Assembly: GCA_905160935.1 (NCBI GenBank)
Contig: CAJHZI010000555.1
Span: 1,211,001 to 1,275,000 of the forward strand
Source of the DNA: Enchytraeus crypticus
Taxonomy: Eukaryota; Annelida; Clitellata; Enchytraeida; Enchytraeidae
DNA length: 64,000 bases
Reading direction: 5' to 3'
Position numbers and translations under genes: made by a program. How positions within the stretch are numbered: the first letter of the stretch is position 1; the number at the start of each line of letters is the position of its first letter. The notes under the pieces are model-generated. The model had not been told where the DNA came from and made no database searches. It saw only the letters and a program-made list of their open reading frames with translations. Shown piece by piece: positions 9,768 to 22,075 of this stretch.

Positions 9768-11537
9768 ATGAACATACTACGACTGGTGGCTGCAGAAAAA
9801 GAAAAATCTCTGCGACCGCCGAATCCAGAATATCAGAAGATAGAGAATGCTGTGGCAAGAAGCAGTAAAGTTGAACAAGAAGAATCTTTTGAGGTGAAGG
9901 TGGATAAAGAAGAGTTGAAGCAGAGATTAACACCCGTTGAGTTTAGAGTGACTCAGGAAAAAGCTACAGAAAGGTAAGTAGAGTATTTGTTTTACTTTGC
10001 TATGCTACTGCAACATTCATGAATTACAACATGAGGTATTGTATATGTATTGTATTGTATTGTGTTCTGTTGTATTGTTTTGTATTGTGTTGTATTGACA
10101 GACCATTCAGTGGTAAGTTTGTGAGCCATAAAGCCGAGTGTCTCTACACGTGTATTGTATTGTATTGTATTGTGTTTTATTGATAGGCCATTCAGTGGTA
10201 AGTTCGTGAGCCATAAAGCCGAGTGTCTCTACACGTGTATTGTATTGTATTGTATTATATTGTATTGTATTGTATTGTATTGTATTTTACTGACAGTCCA
10301 TTCAGTGGTAAGTTCGTGAGCCACAAAGCCGAGGGTCTCTATACGTGTATTGTGTTGTATTGTGTTGTATCGTATTGTATTGTATTGTATTGTATTATAT
10401 TGTATTGTATTGTATTGTATTGACAGACCATTCAGTGGTAAGTTCGTGAACCACAAAGCAGAGGGTCTCTACACGTGTATTGTGTGGTATTGTGTTGTAT
10501 TGTATTGTATTGTATTGTATTGTATTGTATTGACAGACCATTCAGTGGTAAGTTCGTGAACCACAAAGCAGAGGGTCTCTACACGTGTATTGTATGTGAG
10601 GCGGCTTTGTTTCGCTCTGATGAGAAGTTTGAGTCAATGTGCGGCTGGGCTTCCTTCAGCGATGCTCTCTCTCATGGTGCTGTCAATTTTACCAGAGACA
10701 CTACTCAAGGTAAGCCCTCGTGTGAATGAGAATATATAATAATAATATATTTGTTTATTTTCGTTCAATCTGACAACTGTAGAAAGTTACACAACAGAAA
10801 TTCCAACAGACACAGCAGAAAAAGTTATAGATTACAGATATAGCATAGATATGTAGTCTGAATGTCAAGATTTGAATGCTATTTTGTGACTCATGATGTA
10901 GTCTGAATGTTAAGAATTGATCGCTATTATGTGACACATAATGTTGTCTGAATGTTAAGATTTCAATGCTATTATGTGACACATAATGTTGTCTGAATGT
11001 TAAGATTTCAATGCTATTATGTGACACATAATGTTGTCTGAATGTTAAGATTTCAATGCTATTATGTGACACATAATGTTGTTTGAACGTTAAGATTTCA
11101 ATGCTATTATGTGACACATAATGTAGTCTACCTCATTTCTAATAGATCTATTAAAGTCTCTGTAACGTGCAACGTCTGTAGAATAATGATATAACAGAGG
11201 TAACATGTATTATATTGCACGTACAGGTATGTCACGTATAGAGGTAACATGTATTGTATTGCACGTGTAGGTATGTCACGTATAGAGGTAACGTGTATTG
11301 TATTTCACATGTAGTTATCTTACACATAGAGGTAACGTGTATTGTATTGCACATACAGGTATGTCACATATAGAGGTTACGTGTATTATATGTGTAGGTA
11401 TGTCACGTATAGAGGTAACGTGCAGGAGATGTGGGTCACACTTGGGTCACGTGTTTGATGATGGACCACGAAGGACCCGCCTCAGATACTGCATTAACTC
11501 CGCCTCCCTGTCCTTCAAACAGCACACGACTGTCTGA
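9768..11537 (+). CDS. MSRB: Peptide-methionine (R)-S-oxide reductase MsrB
   Basis: Reduces methionine-R-sulfoxide in proteins (family knowledge). Exons 9768-9973, 10537-10709 and 11398-11537 join in phase to 172 aa. A stop codon lies directly before the ATG, fixing the start. Seen: [20 protein letters not shown], zinc-binding CIVC (C86, C89) and CRRC (C135, C138), resolving-type Cys C104 in [10 protein letters not shown] (family usually GWPSF), [12 protein letters not shown], and catalytic C158 in [11 protein letters not shown]. No clear targeting signal, so probably cytosolic or nuclear. Both internal acceptors are preceded by tandem copies of themselves (10102-10480, 11227-11359), so isoforms using upstream acceptors are possible. 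An AATAAA follows the stop by 20 bp. Confidence 0.95.
10027..10536 (+). repeat. Four upstream copies of MsrB exon 2 5' edge
   Basis: The acceptor plus the first ~54 bases of exon 2 occur four times before the working copy. Boundaries are at 10102, 10187, 10297 and 10427, then the true one at 10537. Copies are separated by (TGTAT)n runs of varying length. Eleven bases inside each copy is GTAAGT, a consensus donor. The last extra copy is nearly identical to the real exon edge, and the first two differ most. Confidence 0.95.
10853..11125 (+). repeat. 45-bp minisatellite with a palindrome, MsrB intron 2
   Basis: About six copies of a unit containing GTCTGAATGTTAAGATTTCA and the 17-nt palindrome ATTATGTGACACATAAT. 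Confidence 0.9.
11195..11397 (+). repeat. 44-bp array of MsrB exon 3 acceptor copies
   Basis: Copies of AG|GTATGTCACGTATAGAGG with boundaries at 11227, 11271, 11315 (degenerate TTATCT) and 11359, before the working acceptor at 11398. Spacing is 44, 44, 44 and 39 bp. Each intact copy is an acceptor directly followed by a GTATGT donor-like hexamer. Confidence 0.95.
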
Positions 11538-11556
11538 CACCTGGCACTGTGCCATG

Positions 11557-11562
11557 AATAAA
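11557..11562 (+). terminator. Poly(A) signal AATAAA of MsrB
   Basis: AATAAA 20 bp after the MsrB stop codon, at a normal position for a very short 3' UTR. Confidence 0.6.
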
Positions 11563-11637
11563 TAATCAGAGAGTCTGAATATCTTCAAGTTTAAAAGTAT
11601 AGTGCAATAAAATATATTTCTGTGTAATATGGTAATA

Positions 11638-11682
<45 letters not shown>

Positions 11683-11685
11683 TTT

Positions 11686-11728
<43 letters not shown>
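11638..11728. repeat. (TA)n microsatellite
   Basis: Two long TA runs flanking ACTTTTAAA. Confidence 0.95.
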
Positions 11729-11733
<5 letters not shown>

Positions 11734-11814
11734 TAAAATAACTGCAGTGTATAATGCAATAGAGTGTTGCGTAATGATGCAGCGATATGCATTGTAATTG
11801 TGATACAATACCTA

Positions 11815-11955
11815 GCTGAGACTGTGGCTTGTTGGCATATTGTTCGACAACAGATCAGTAGGTGCGGGGTTCAAATCCAGTGATCTCCATATCACTGGCA
11901 TTCTATTCGAGCAGGAACCTGACGTTAAACTTGGCTTTAGCTTTGGCTTTTAGCT
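11815..11955 (+). mobile_element. tRNA-derived SINE, subfamily A2
   Basis: tRNA-like head with a B-box-like GGGGTTCAAATCCAGTG, then CACTGGCATTCTATTCGAG and GACGTTAAACTTGGCTTTAG. Related copies lie at 18222 and 31045. It differs from family A in the A-box region (TTGTTCGACAAC). Confidence 0.8.
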
Positions 11956-11959
11956 TTAT

Positions 11960-13780
11960 TAGAATGTTGCAAGAAATGATGAAAGACAGAAGGGGTGACT
12001 GACTGCAGAATATGATTTGAGAGATTTTAAAACAAGTTTAATGCACAATTTTTGGGGTTTATAAATTTCACCATGATTCTGACAACTTGTAAATAAATAC
12101 CATTTACGTTAGGAAATATTTTCTCCTACTATTTAGGTATTCAATATTGAATGTTAGTATATTACTATATAATAAAAAACAAAAACATTAACGGTTATCT
12201 AAAAGTCACCTTTTTTCTTGCCTCATGCAATTTCTTGCACCATAATTTCTGACTTTATTATTTTTAAATGAAAAAGTAATCCGTCCCGTATGTCAATTAA
12301 TTTATATTTAATATGAATTAGAATTTTGAATAGGCAGGAGATTATTTTCAGATTTAACGTATAACTTTTCTCATGCCTTTAGCTTTTCCCAGCTATGTCC
12401 ATGGTATTTCCCCAGGACATTGATGGTTTTTCCCATGAACATCAATGGTTTTCACAAGAACCTCGATGATTTTTCCCAAGGATGTCTATGGTTTTTCATG
12501 GACATCCGTGGATTTTCACTGGTTTCAATATTGTTTCAATTCGTTTAAGTTTGTTGACAATACTCAGAAAGTCTGAGTGTTTCTTGTTGTATCATTCTGT
12601 TGTTAATTAGTTTAATAGACGTTGTTGTTTTTTGTAGCTCTAGGTCAGCTGTTGTAAGGTTTCCGTTGTTGATTGAGGATTGATTTATAAACAACTATGT
12701 GGTTTTACATTGTAGCGTTATTGTAGTTAGATTGAAGCTTGTTTATGAGAAACAAATCTCGTGCCATTGTAATTTTGTTGTAATGTACTTTTATTAGTCA
12801 TATATTAAGTAAATGTTTTTTGTTTTTTTTTACTTTTTGTTGAACCTTATGATAAGTTCTGTCTTGCTATGTTAGACATTTTAGGTGATAACTCGATGAA
12901 ATATTGAATTTAATAAATAGTTCAAATGAAATGCACTTATTTCGTTACAGTTTACTAATGGCAATAAAGAGGTTAGGAAGACAACGGTAAACTATCTAAG
13001 AGATCAAGAACAGCTTCAATGGATGAGCATCAGTTAGCATGCCACTAGGCTAAACCATTATGATAAAACAGTCTCTCAGAGTTGATCAGTTGTGTGCTCA
13101 CTATGCAGCGTGATTTCAGATTGTACGCATTTGTGCCTTGAACCTACCATTCAGAGATGTAGACAATTTATTGTCGATTTGTTTTACGTTGTAACTTAAT
13201 GCAATAAATAATTGTAGATGTGATAGAGAATTTATTGTCGATTTGTTTTAAGTTGTAATTAATTTAGTAATTTAAATAATTGTAGATGTGAGTAATTTGT
13301 ATGTTTATAGAAATGTAGCAGTTCTCACTTCTCTACAGCATAGTTCTAGCTACAGGTTATATTTATTTTCTACTTTTAGTTCCGTTAACGTCACAAGTTT
13401 TTGATGTCAAATATAATTTATTCTGTTGAATTATATTGTCATTATATTAGTGTTGTTATTTTATGTTATTATTATTATTATTATTATTATTAGTTTAAAA
13501 TATTGTTATTATTATTATTATTATTAAATTATTAAAATAAAAATTATTTAACTATTATCAATATATTATCATCTGTTACTATTTTGATAATAAAAATTAT
13601 TTAACTATTATCAATATATTATCATCTGTTACTATTTTGATAATAAAAATTATTTAACTATTATCAATATATTATCATCTGTTACTATTTTGATAATAAA
13701 AATTATTTTATTGAAATTGTAGAAATTAAGAGAATGGTATTTATGTAAATGTAAATTTACAAAGACGTATATTTTATGTT
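11960..13780. other. Intergenic, MsrB to HCN 3' side
   Basis: AT-rich sequence between convergent genes with no credible gene. It holds degenerate ~27-bp repeats with GGTTTTTCCCA at 12398-12530, a near-duplicate pair around 13150-13290, and a 58-bp tandem repeat at 13535-13706. Confidence 0.6.
13535..13706. repeat. 58-bp tandem repeat, three copies
   Basis: Three near-identical copies of a unit containing AACTATTATCAATATATTAT and CATCTGTTACTATTTTGAT. Confidence 0.9.
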
Positions 13781-13781
13781 T

Positions 13782-14075
13782 TTACCCGTGTTGTGTCCGG
13801 TTTGTTGGAGATCAACCGTGGACTGCACGTGACAAAGCACCAGGGTCCATATCAAAGTCAGAAAGTGGCCAACGGCATTCAGTTGGTGAGCGCCAAGGCT
13901 CCAGAAATTGCTACAAAATTTTCTAATCCTGACCCTAGTTAAACTGGGCTTCAAAGGATGATAGTGATGATGATAATGATGATGATGATGATGATGATGA
14001 TAAAAATGATGATGATGTTGATGATGATGCTGATGATGATGATGATGATAAAAATGATGATGATGACGATGATGA
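13782..14075 (+). mobile_element. Non-LTR tail element, family B, with (GAT)n
   Basis: Starts GTGTTGTGTCCGGTTTG, continues GGTGAGCGCCAAGGCTCC, and ends CCCTAGTTAAACTGGGC followed by a 120-bp GAT-rich run. One of four nearly full copies in the window. Confidence 0.8.
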
Positions 14076-14391
14076 TGAATTATAGTATCTGTTTTTGCAC
14101 CGAGGATTCAAGACTTGCGAATTTGTTGACTTGGTAGATTATAACTGCGCAAAATCTTTTGTTTGTCAGTATTGTAATCGTGTTCTGTAGTACGATACGA
14201 TGTGATCTGATTGGTTGACACTTTTGTTCTCTAGCGCTCTCACATTACTTTGCTTTATACCCCATTGTACTTCTAAAAGCTTCTAAGTTTAGAGATTACC
14301 GTAGAATTGTATGGTAGAATTATTCTGTTAAGTTTAGTACTGGAAAGTTTCATATTGATGTTAGACAAATATTTAAGAATATGCTTTATTC

Positions 14392-14471
14392 CCCCCCCCC
14401 TCTCTCTCTCTTTCTTTTCTCTCTCTCCGTCTGTCTCTCTCTCTCTCTCTCTTTTCTGTCTCTCTCGTCTC

Positions 14472-14517
<46 letters not shown>

Positions 14518-14635
14518 TTCTTTCTTTCTCTAGGTCTCTCTGTCTTTTTCTCCGGTTTTCTCTCATAATGTTAGATAAATATTTCACAATAAGCCTGCTT
14601 TCTGACTCCTGCCATATCTCTTTCTCTCCACTTCC

Positions 14636-14695
<60 letters not shown>
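14392..14695. repeat. (CT)n microsatellites
   Basis: C-run followed by CT-rich tracts, with a pure CT run at about 14640-14693. Reading frames over it (Ser/Leu or Arg/Glu) are artefacts. Confidence 0.95.
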
Positions 14696-14698
<3 letters not shown>

Positions 14699-14861
14699 CT
14701 GTGCTGTGCTTAGTGCACACCTGTGTAACTTGTCTATTACTACTTACAGATCTGATTTAATAAAATTGTCCTATTGAACGATGGTCTCATTCTAGTTCTT
14801 TAATTAATTTTAGTTGGTTAATTTACTTGTTCATCTTATTTAATTGAATCGTGTTATATCT

Positions 14862-14930
14862 GTTCAATCAATCAATAAGAATTTAACGTCCGGTTCCTCG
14901 CCATAAGGCAATGTCAGGGACGTCAAACTG
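14862..14930 (-). mobile_element. SINE-like fragment, family D, (AATC)n tail
   Basis: AATCAATCAATAAGAATTTA, then ACGTCCGGTTCCTCGCC and ATAAGGCAATGTCAGGGACG. Same family as 7153 and 20795. Confidence 0.75.
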
Positions 14931-15242
14931 TTGCCATTCTAGTATATTGCATTGTACCATTGAGTCCCATGTAGACATTGTACTTCATAGTTACGTCATA
15001 TTAAATGTAACTGGCTTAAAGTAACACAGATCTCTCGAAAACAACGGCTATATCACCCCAGATACCGTAAGTTTCTATAGAACAATAACTCTGCTTCACT
15101 GAACTACTCAAATATGGCAAGTAACTTAGTACAACGACAGAACTGTCTGACATGCCACTTAGCTGCTCTTTACTGAGCGTGGCTGTAGAGTAGGAATTTT
15201 TGATTTGGAGATATGTTCTCTCAGCTCATAGCTCTGTATGTT

Positions 15243-17366
15243 TCAATCTTTATCATCCGTTTTGTCGTAAGACATTTCATCGATTGTCAGGGACGTCCTA
15301 GACCGGTTTATTTCGAAGTCTGCGCAGCTAAACTTCGTCATCTTCAGAGCGCTGGCCAGTCTGTCTGTAAGCCTGTGTCCCTCCCTGTTCTCGTTCTTAT
15401 CCCTCTTAATCTCGGTGTTCCTCTGTCCGTTCCTTGTCTCGCTCTTTTTGCAGTTCTTAGAGGCGCTACCGTCGTCCGTGTCAGAGAGCTCGCTACCCGT
15501 GCTGCCAATCAATCAATCAATCAATCAATCAATAATTGATTCACCAATCAATCAGTCAGTCAATCAAACAGTTAATCATTCAATCAAATCGGTCAATCAA
15601 TCAGTAAATTAATCAGCCACTTAATCAATTAATCAAACAGTCAATCAATAAATCAGTCAATCAATAAATCAGTCAATCAATAAATCAGTCAATCAATAAA
15701 TTAGTCAATCAATCAAACAGTCAGTTAATCAGTCATTCAGTCAATATATCAATTAGTCTATCAATCAGTCAATCAATCAATCAATCAATTCTGTTCAGGC
15801 AGTAACGAAACACTCGGTCAATCAGTTTAATAATAAGTCTGTCAAGTAATCAATCCACTTATCTGTTCGTAACTCAATCAATTTATCAGCTGATCAATCA
15901 ATCATCCAGTCAATCAATCACTACATCATCAATTGTTCAATCAGTCAATTCCCCAATCAATCGATCGCTTGATTGGCTGATTGATTGGTTGATTGATTAT
16001 TTGTTGATTGATTGACTAACTGATGACTGGCTGACTGATTGATTGACTGACTGACTGATTGACTGACTGACTGATTGATTGATTGACTGACTGACTGACT
16101 GATTAACTGACTGATTGACTACTGACTGACTAGCTAACTGACTGACTCATTGACTGACTGACACAGGCATGACTGACTGACTGCTTGCCTGACTGACTAA
16201 CTGACTGACTGACTCACAGACTCACTGACCTGGACAGCGATGTTTTTTGACGTATCAGCTCATTGACCATGTTGATATCCTCCTCGAAGTTTGCCCTGGT
16301 GCTGACGATGGACGGGTTCTTGCCTATCTTGTTCAGCCTCTCAGCAGCCACACTCTCCATGGTGCGCCTCATGACCGGGTAGTGCTCGAGCACCATGTTG
16401 AAGTGTTCCACTGAGAGAGAGAAAAGGTTACAATAGGTCTCTGCTCTCACACTGGCCACACGCCTAGCATTGGTCAGCAGACATATCTCTGAGCATACAT
16501 ACATGACAACATAGAGCACTCTGTTACATGACAACATAGAGCACTGTTACATACATGACAACATCGAGCACCATGTTGAAGTGTTCAACTGAGAGAGAGA
16601 AGATGTTACAATAGGTCTCAGCTCTCACACTCGCCACACGCCTAGCATTGGTCAGCAGACATATCTCTGAGCATACATACATGACAATATCGATCATACC
16701 ACCATAGAAATGGACCAAATCCAAAGCGAGGAGTAAAAACAAAGTGACCCAGAAACGGTTTAAAATTCTAATTCCATGCTACTGCTTAAAATTATGGCTT
16801 CTGAGGTGGTTTCCCCTTGCCATCCTCACTTAGATACTACTAGTTATATATACAGTATATACACGTATATAAATTAGTTTAGTCTATTCTTACCGCCGAA
16901 GTAAGATCCATCAGAAAGACTCGTGGCCACTTCACCGTTCTTCGTCACAATATCCACAATGCCCTCGAGGATAAAGTACATCTTTGTGCCTATGGTGCCC
17001 TCCTTGATGATGTAGTCTCCAGGCTGGAACACCTCGTAGCGCAGCTTACACACCACCTCAGAGACGAAGTTAGGGTCTGCATGCGTGAAGAACGGTACAG
17101 AGGCTACTAGGGCTCTACAGTTGTAGTTAACTATCTCCTGCATCAATCAATCAATCAATAAATCAATCAATAAATCTATCAGTCAATCAATTAATCAATC
17201 ATTCAATCAATCAATCAGTTGAATTTAGGATCTGCATGGGTGAAGAAAGGTACAGAGGCTACCAGTGCTCTGCAGTTTTAGTTAACTATCTCCTGTATCA
17301 ATCAATCAAACAATCAAATAATCAATCAATTAATCAATCAATTAATCGCTCAATCAATCAATCTAT

Positions 17367-17399
<33 letters not shown>

Positions 17400-19405
17400 A
17401 TCAATCTATCCATCAATCAATTAATGGCATTAAATCATTCAATCCATCACTTAATCTATCAGTTAGTCAGTCAATCAAGCAACCAATCAAAAGTCAAACG
17501 GTCAACCGTTAATCCTATCATTCACTAATTTAATTGTCAGTTAATTAATTTGTTGATCTATCAATCAATTAATTGAAATGATCAACTATGTTGATATCTA
17601 TTGCTTTTAATAACACATGTTTAAACCGTTAGGCAATTAGACTATTTTCCGTATAACCAGTCCAGCGAATGTCCGAGATTTCACTCTCAGATCGGCGAGG
17701 CCAGGATTCGAACCCACGAGAGTTCAATTAACCTCAGGATCTGTCATTTAAAACTTCATGACGTTACTCCAACTCTATTAAGACATTCAAACCAAAAATA
17801 AATGACAGTCACATGTGAGACGTTAAAAGGGTCACAGAGACACAAATAAACTCCGGAGGCGCTTCTTTGTTGGAGGGTCTTGAAAAAGACAAACATTTTA
17901 AGTATTTGTTATAATAATATGTATATTTAAAACAATTATTCTCGTGTAAGTAGCACACCTCTTTTAGGCACTCGTTCAGTTCGTTAAGAATGCTTATTTC
18001 ATCAAACATCTTGCCGTGATAGCGGTGCTCGTAATAGTCCGTGATGCGGTTCCTTAGATTACGAGGCAGCTTACGGTAGATCATGTATTCCTCCACCTGC
18101 TTAAACTGCAACAATCAATCGCTTCTGAGCTTAACGTTAGACATACACTGCAGTGGACGATCGTTCATGGTTATATATATATCACTTTTAAATGAATGTT
18201 TAAATAATTTTAGTTAATTAAGATGAGCCGATTGTTTGTTGGTAAATTGTTCGACAGCTAATCAATATAGGTGCAGGGTTCAAATCCAGTGCTCTCCCTG
18301 TCACTGGCATGCTATCGAACGGCAGCACTATAGATCTGTAAAATCTATGTAAGTGGAGAAAAGCTATCCTCTCTAAAACTTATTAAATGTCCAAATTTTT
18401 TACATATAGGCTAGCGACCGATTATGGGAACTAACGTTTTTAATTTTAAATTTTTTAAAATCATGTTTATGTCAACTAACATTTTTTATTGACATTTTTT
18501 AAAATCATGTTTATGTGAACTAACATTTTCAAGTAGAACCTTAGATCTTATTTAATTAAGTGAACAGGCCTTCTTCTACTGCCTCCATCAGTTTTCCCTG
18601 TAGTAACCCCTTCAGTGGACAGACATTTTTCCTATAGAACATCTGTAAGTAGACTAAACTTTACCTGCACTACTTCTTAAGTGGACAACCATTACCCAAA
18701 GGATAAGCAAAATGAAACAAAATATCTATAACAATTTTTGTGGCAGCGCAATAGTGTAGTATTGTTTAGTTGTCGCACTTTAGTTTTATATTTTTTTGTT
18801 TTGTTCTTCACTGCTTCGTTCACTGTAAGACACCTTTTATATTTGTTTATATGTATAATTTACAAATAAAAGATCTTCATAGAGGCTCATCAACTGAGGG
18901 AGGCAACGGGAAACCACTTAGGAAGCCATACATTTCCCAAGCTATAGGCTACTTAAGGTATGGATAAGGCATATACTTTGTGAAGGGATTAACTTGTTGA
19001 TCTAAGGAGTGCTCTTATGGAGCGAGAAAGCAGACTTTAAGTATGAATATGTACCTTGAACCTGCCACTTGACAGTGCACTGAAGTGAGAAGAGATAGGC
19101 TCTTTAGTGGACTAACCTTTTCCCGGTAGAGTCTCTTGGACGTATCGAATGACTGAATGATGGTCGTGGTGTGACCTACGAACAAGGCGTAGCAGATAGC
19201 GCCTGAGAACATGCTGATCATCGTCAACCACACGTCTGAGAGACTCTGGGGCGGGTATCGTCCGTAGCCTATAGAGAGCATGTGTGAGAGAGCCTTGAAG
19301 AGCGCCCAGGTGTACTGCTCCGTCCAGTGTACTCTCTTGTGATATCAATCAATCAATCAATCAACCAGTCAGTCAGTCAACCGATCAGTCATTCAATAAG
19401 TAAAT

Positions 19406-19436
<31 letters not shown>

Positions 19437-22043
19437 CCAACCAATCAATCAATCAATCAATCAACCAATCAATCAATCGATCAGTCGATCAATCAATCAG
19501 TCAATAGACAGCATGTGCGAGAGAGCCTTGGATGAAAGTACTTACCTGGAGCTCATTGATGGAGACCCAGGTGTTGGGAGGAAAGTCCTGAAGCATGGGA
19601 ACCAGGAACTGTAGACACCCGTTCCAGTGTCCGATGAGCAGCATGAGACAGATCAGGTTGAATATCCTCATGAACATCCCTGCCACGCTCAGAAACTGAC
19701 AGCAATCAATCAAATCAATGATACTACAAAATCAATCAATCAATCAATCATTCAATCAATCAGTCAATTAATCAATCAAACAATATACACTATGATACGG
19801 CAAAATCAATGAATCAATATAAATAATTTTAGCACAAGATCAATAAATACATTGTAAAAAAGACATAAAGCCAATATTAACGACAGTTTCATCATTGGAA
19901 AGTGATATTAGTGGCGTGCGAGCCCAGGATTTGAATCTACACAGACTGATCCGCAGTCCGATATCTTACCGACATGGCCACTGGCTCCAGCCAATTAATT
20001 GAAAGATCAAGAGATTTGTCAGGAAAGAGGCGACTACAAAAAAAGAACAATAGCGCGAGTACCAGATCCCTCAATAGGCGAAGAAGATAGTTGTGTTAGT
20101 TCAGTTTGGCTGGAGCCAGTGGCGAAGTCGGTAAGACACTAGACCGCGGATCAGTTGATGCGGGTTCAAATCCTGGGCTCGCCCGTCACTGACATCGTTT
20201 TCGAGTGAGGAAATTGACGTTAACCTTAGCTTTACCAGCTTTCAGTTTAGAGATTACTGTTGTAATTGTAAGATTCTAGTTGTAAATTAGTCCAGCTGTG
20301 CTCAAATAGAATATATAGATACATAAACCCATCTAGAGTCCAATCCACTCATTGGTTTGGTCGTATGCATCGTGCACGCATGACAATCGCAGGTGCTACT
20401 TGGCTGTTTGCTTACTTTTTTGTACTTTTCGTTATTCTCTCCATTTCTCTCTAGGGTTATTAGTAATCGTTGCCTTTTGTTGGCACACCGATTCCAGCCG
20501 GCGCGGATTTAAAAATATAATCTTCTAGCACCGTTCCGTTTAAACCTGCCATCACTCGGTCTTCCAATGTGGTCACCCATAAAGTACTAACCGTGCTCGA
20601 CGTAGCTTATGGAATCGTATCACGAAGGAACATTAGCGACCGCATGACAAAGGACACGAAACTCTATATTTAGCCATAGTTTGTCTTACCTCCTCCCATT
20701 GGCTGACGTATCGCACGAGGCGAGACAGTCGCAGAAGTCTTAACAAGCTCAGGAGCTTCACCAGGCGAAATATTCTCAGAGCCCTACCTGATTAATCAAT
20801 CAATCAATCAATCAATCAGAATTCAACTTCCGGTTCCTCGCCATAAGGCAATGTCAGGGACGTCTCACATAACATATAACAATAGAGACGTGCCTGTTAA
20901 CATATAACAATAGAGACGTGCCTGTTTACATATAACAATAGAGACATGTCTGTTAATACATAACAATAGAGACATGCCTCTTAACATGTAACAATAGAGC
21001 CATATGTCTGATTAACATATAACAATAGAGAGTGGCTGGTAGTGTGGTGTAGGACGGAGAGGATTGAGTTCTATTTGCATCCCGACCCTGGTTTAACTGG
21101 GATTCAAGGGAGGCTGATGCTGATGATGAATAAGTGTAATTCCCTATTTATGCTAGTACATGTGCACCTAATTGTATGCTGTATGGCTGAATGAGGAGCA
21201 CACCTGCATGCAACAGTTGAGACATTTGTGCCTCGGGTGAGAAGAGCAACATGACGTAGTCTAGAGGAATAGAACTGATGAAGTCCAGGAGAAACCAGGA
21301 TCTCAGATAGTTTCTCGCTATCTTCCTAGGCTCCAGTATGATCTCGTCGGCAAAGTTATCCGCTATAATGCCTACCAGCGATCACAAGCATATTATCATA
21401 TTGATGGTCTCGATTGATTACTATTGATTGGATCGATTGTAAGATTTACTGATTCACTAATTGATTGACCGATTAATTAATTAATTGATTGATTGATTAA
21501 ATGATTGATTGCTTGATTCATTCACTCACTCATTTGTTCGTTCATTCATTTATTCATTCGTTCATTCGTTCATTCATTCATTCATTCATTCATTCGTTCG
21601 TTCGTTCGTTCATTCATTCATTATTTAATTCATTAATTCATTTTTTCGTTCATTCATTCAATCATTTATTCCTTCGTTCGTTCATTCATACATTCATTCG
21701 TTCATATATTCATTCATTCATTCAATCATTCAATCATTCATTCACTCATTCATTCATACACTCACTCATTCATTCAGTCAGTCAGTCGTTCGTTCTTTCG
21801 TTCATTCATTCATTCATTCATTCTCTAAGTCATTCATTTATTCACTCGCATATTGATTGATTGATTAACGGGCACCTGTTCTGAAGTTGATGATGAGGTC
21901 GATGAGGAAGACAGTGTCTGAGACTCCATTGAAGATGATCCATTGGGCGCTCAGGTCGTCGCTGAAGAACGATATGGCAATGGGCAAGATGACGAGGTTA
22001 GCTATGAGTAGAGTCAGCATGAACAAGTCCCAGTAGAACCTGT

Positions 22044-22075
<32 letters not shown>

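Noticed and set aside
16545..16680. A second, alternative HCN exon 10
   Set aside because: The duplicate covers only the 5' part and has no donor; it lacks the C-helix codons, so it cannot replace the exon.
20103..20235. Possible genuine tRNA gene (A and B boxes present)
   Set aside because: No complete cloverleaf, a SINE body follows, and more than ten diverged copies occur in the window.
21501..21860. 119-codon His/Ser ORF
   Set aside because: (ATTC)n tetranucleotide repeat inside HCN intron 3.
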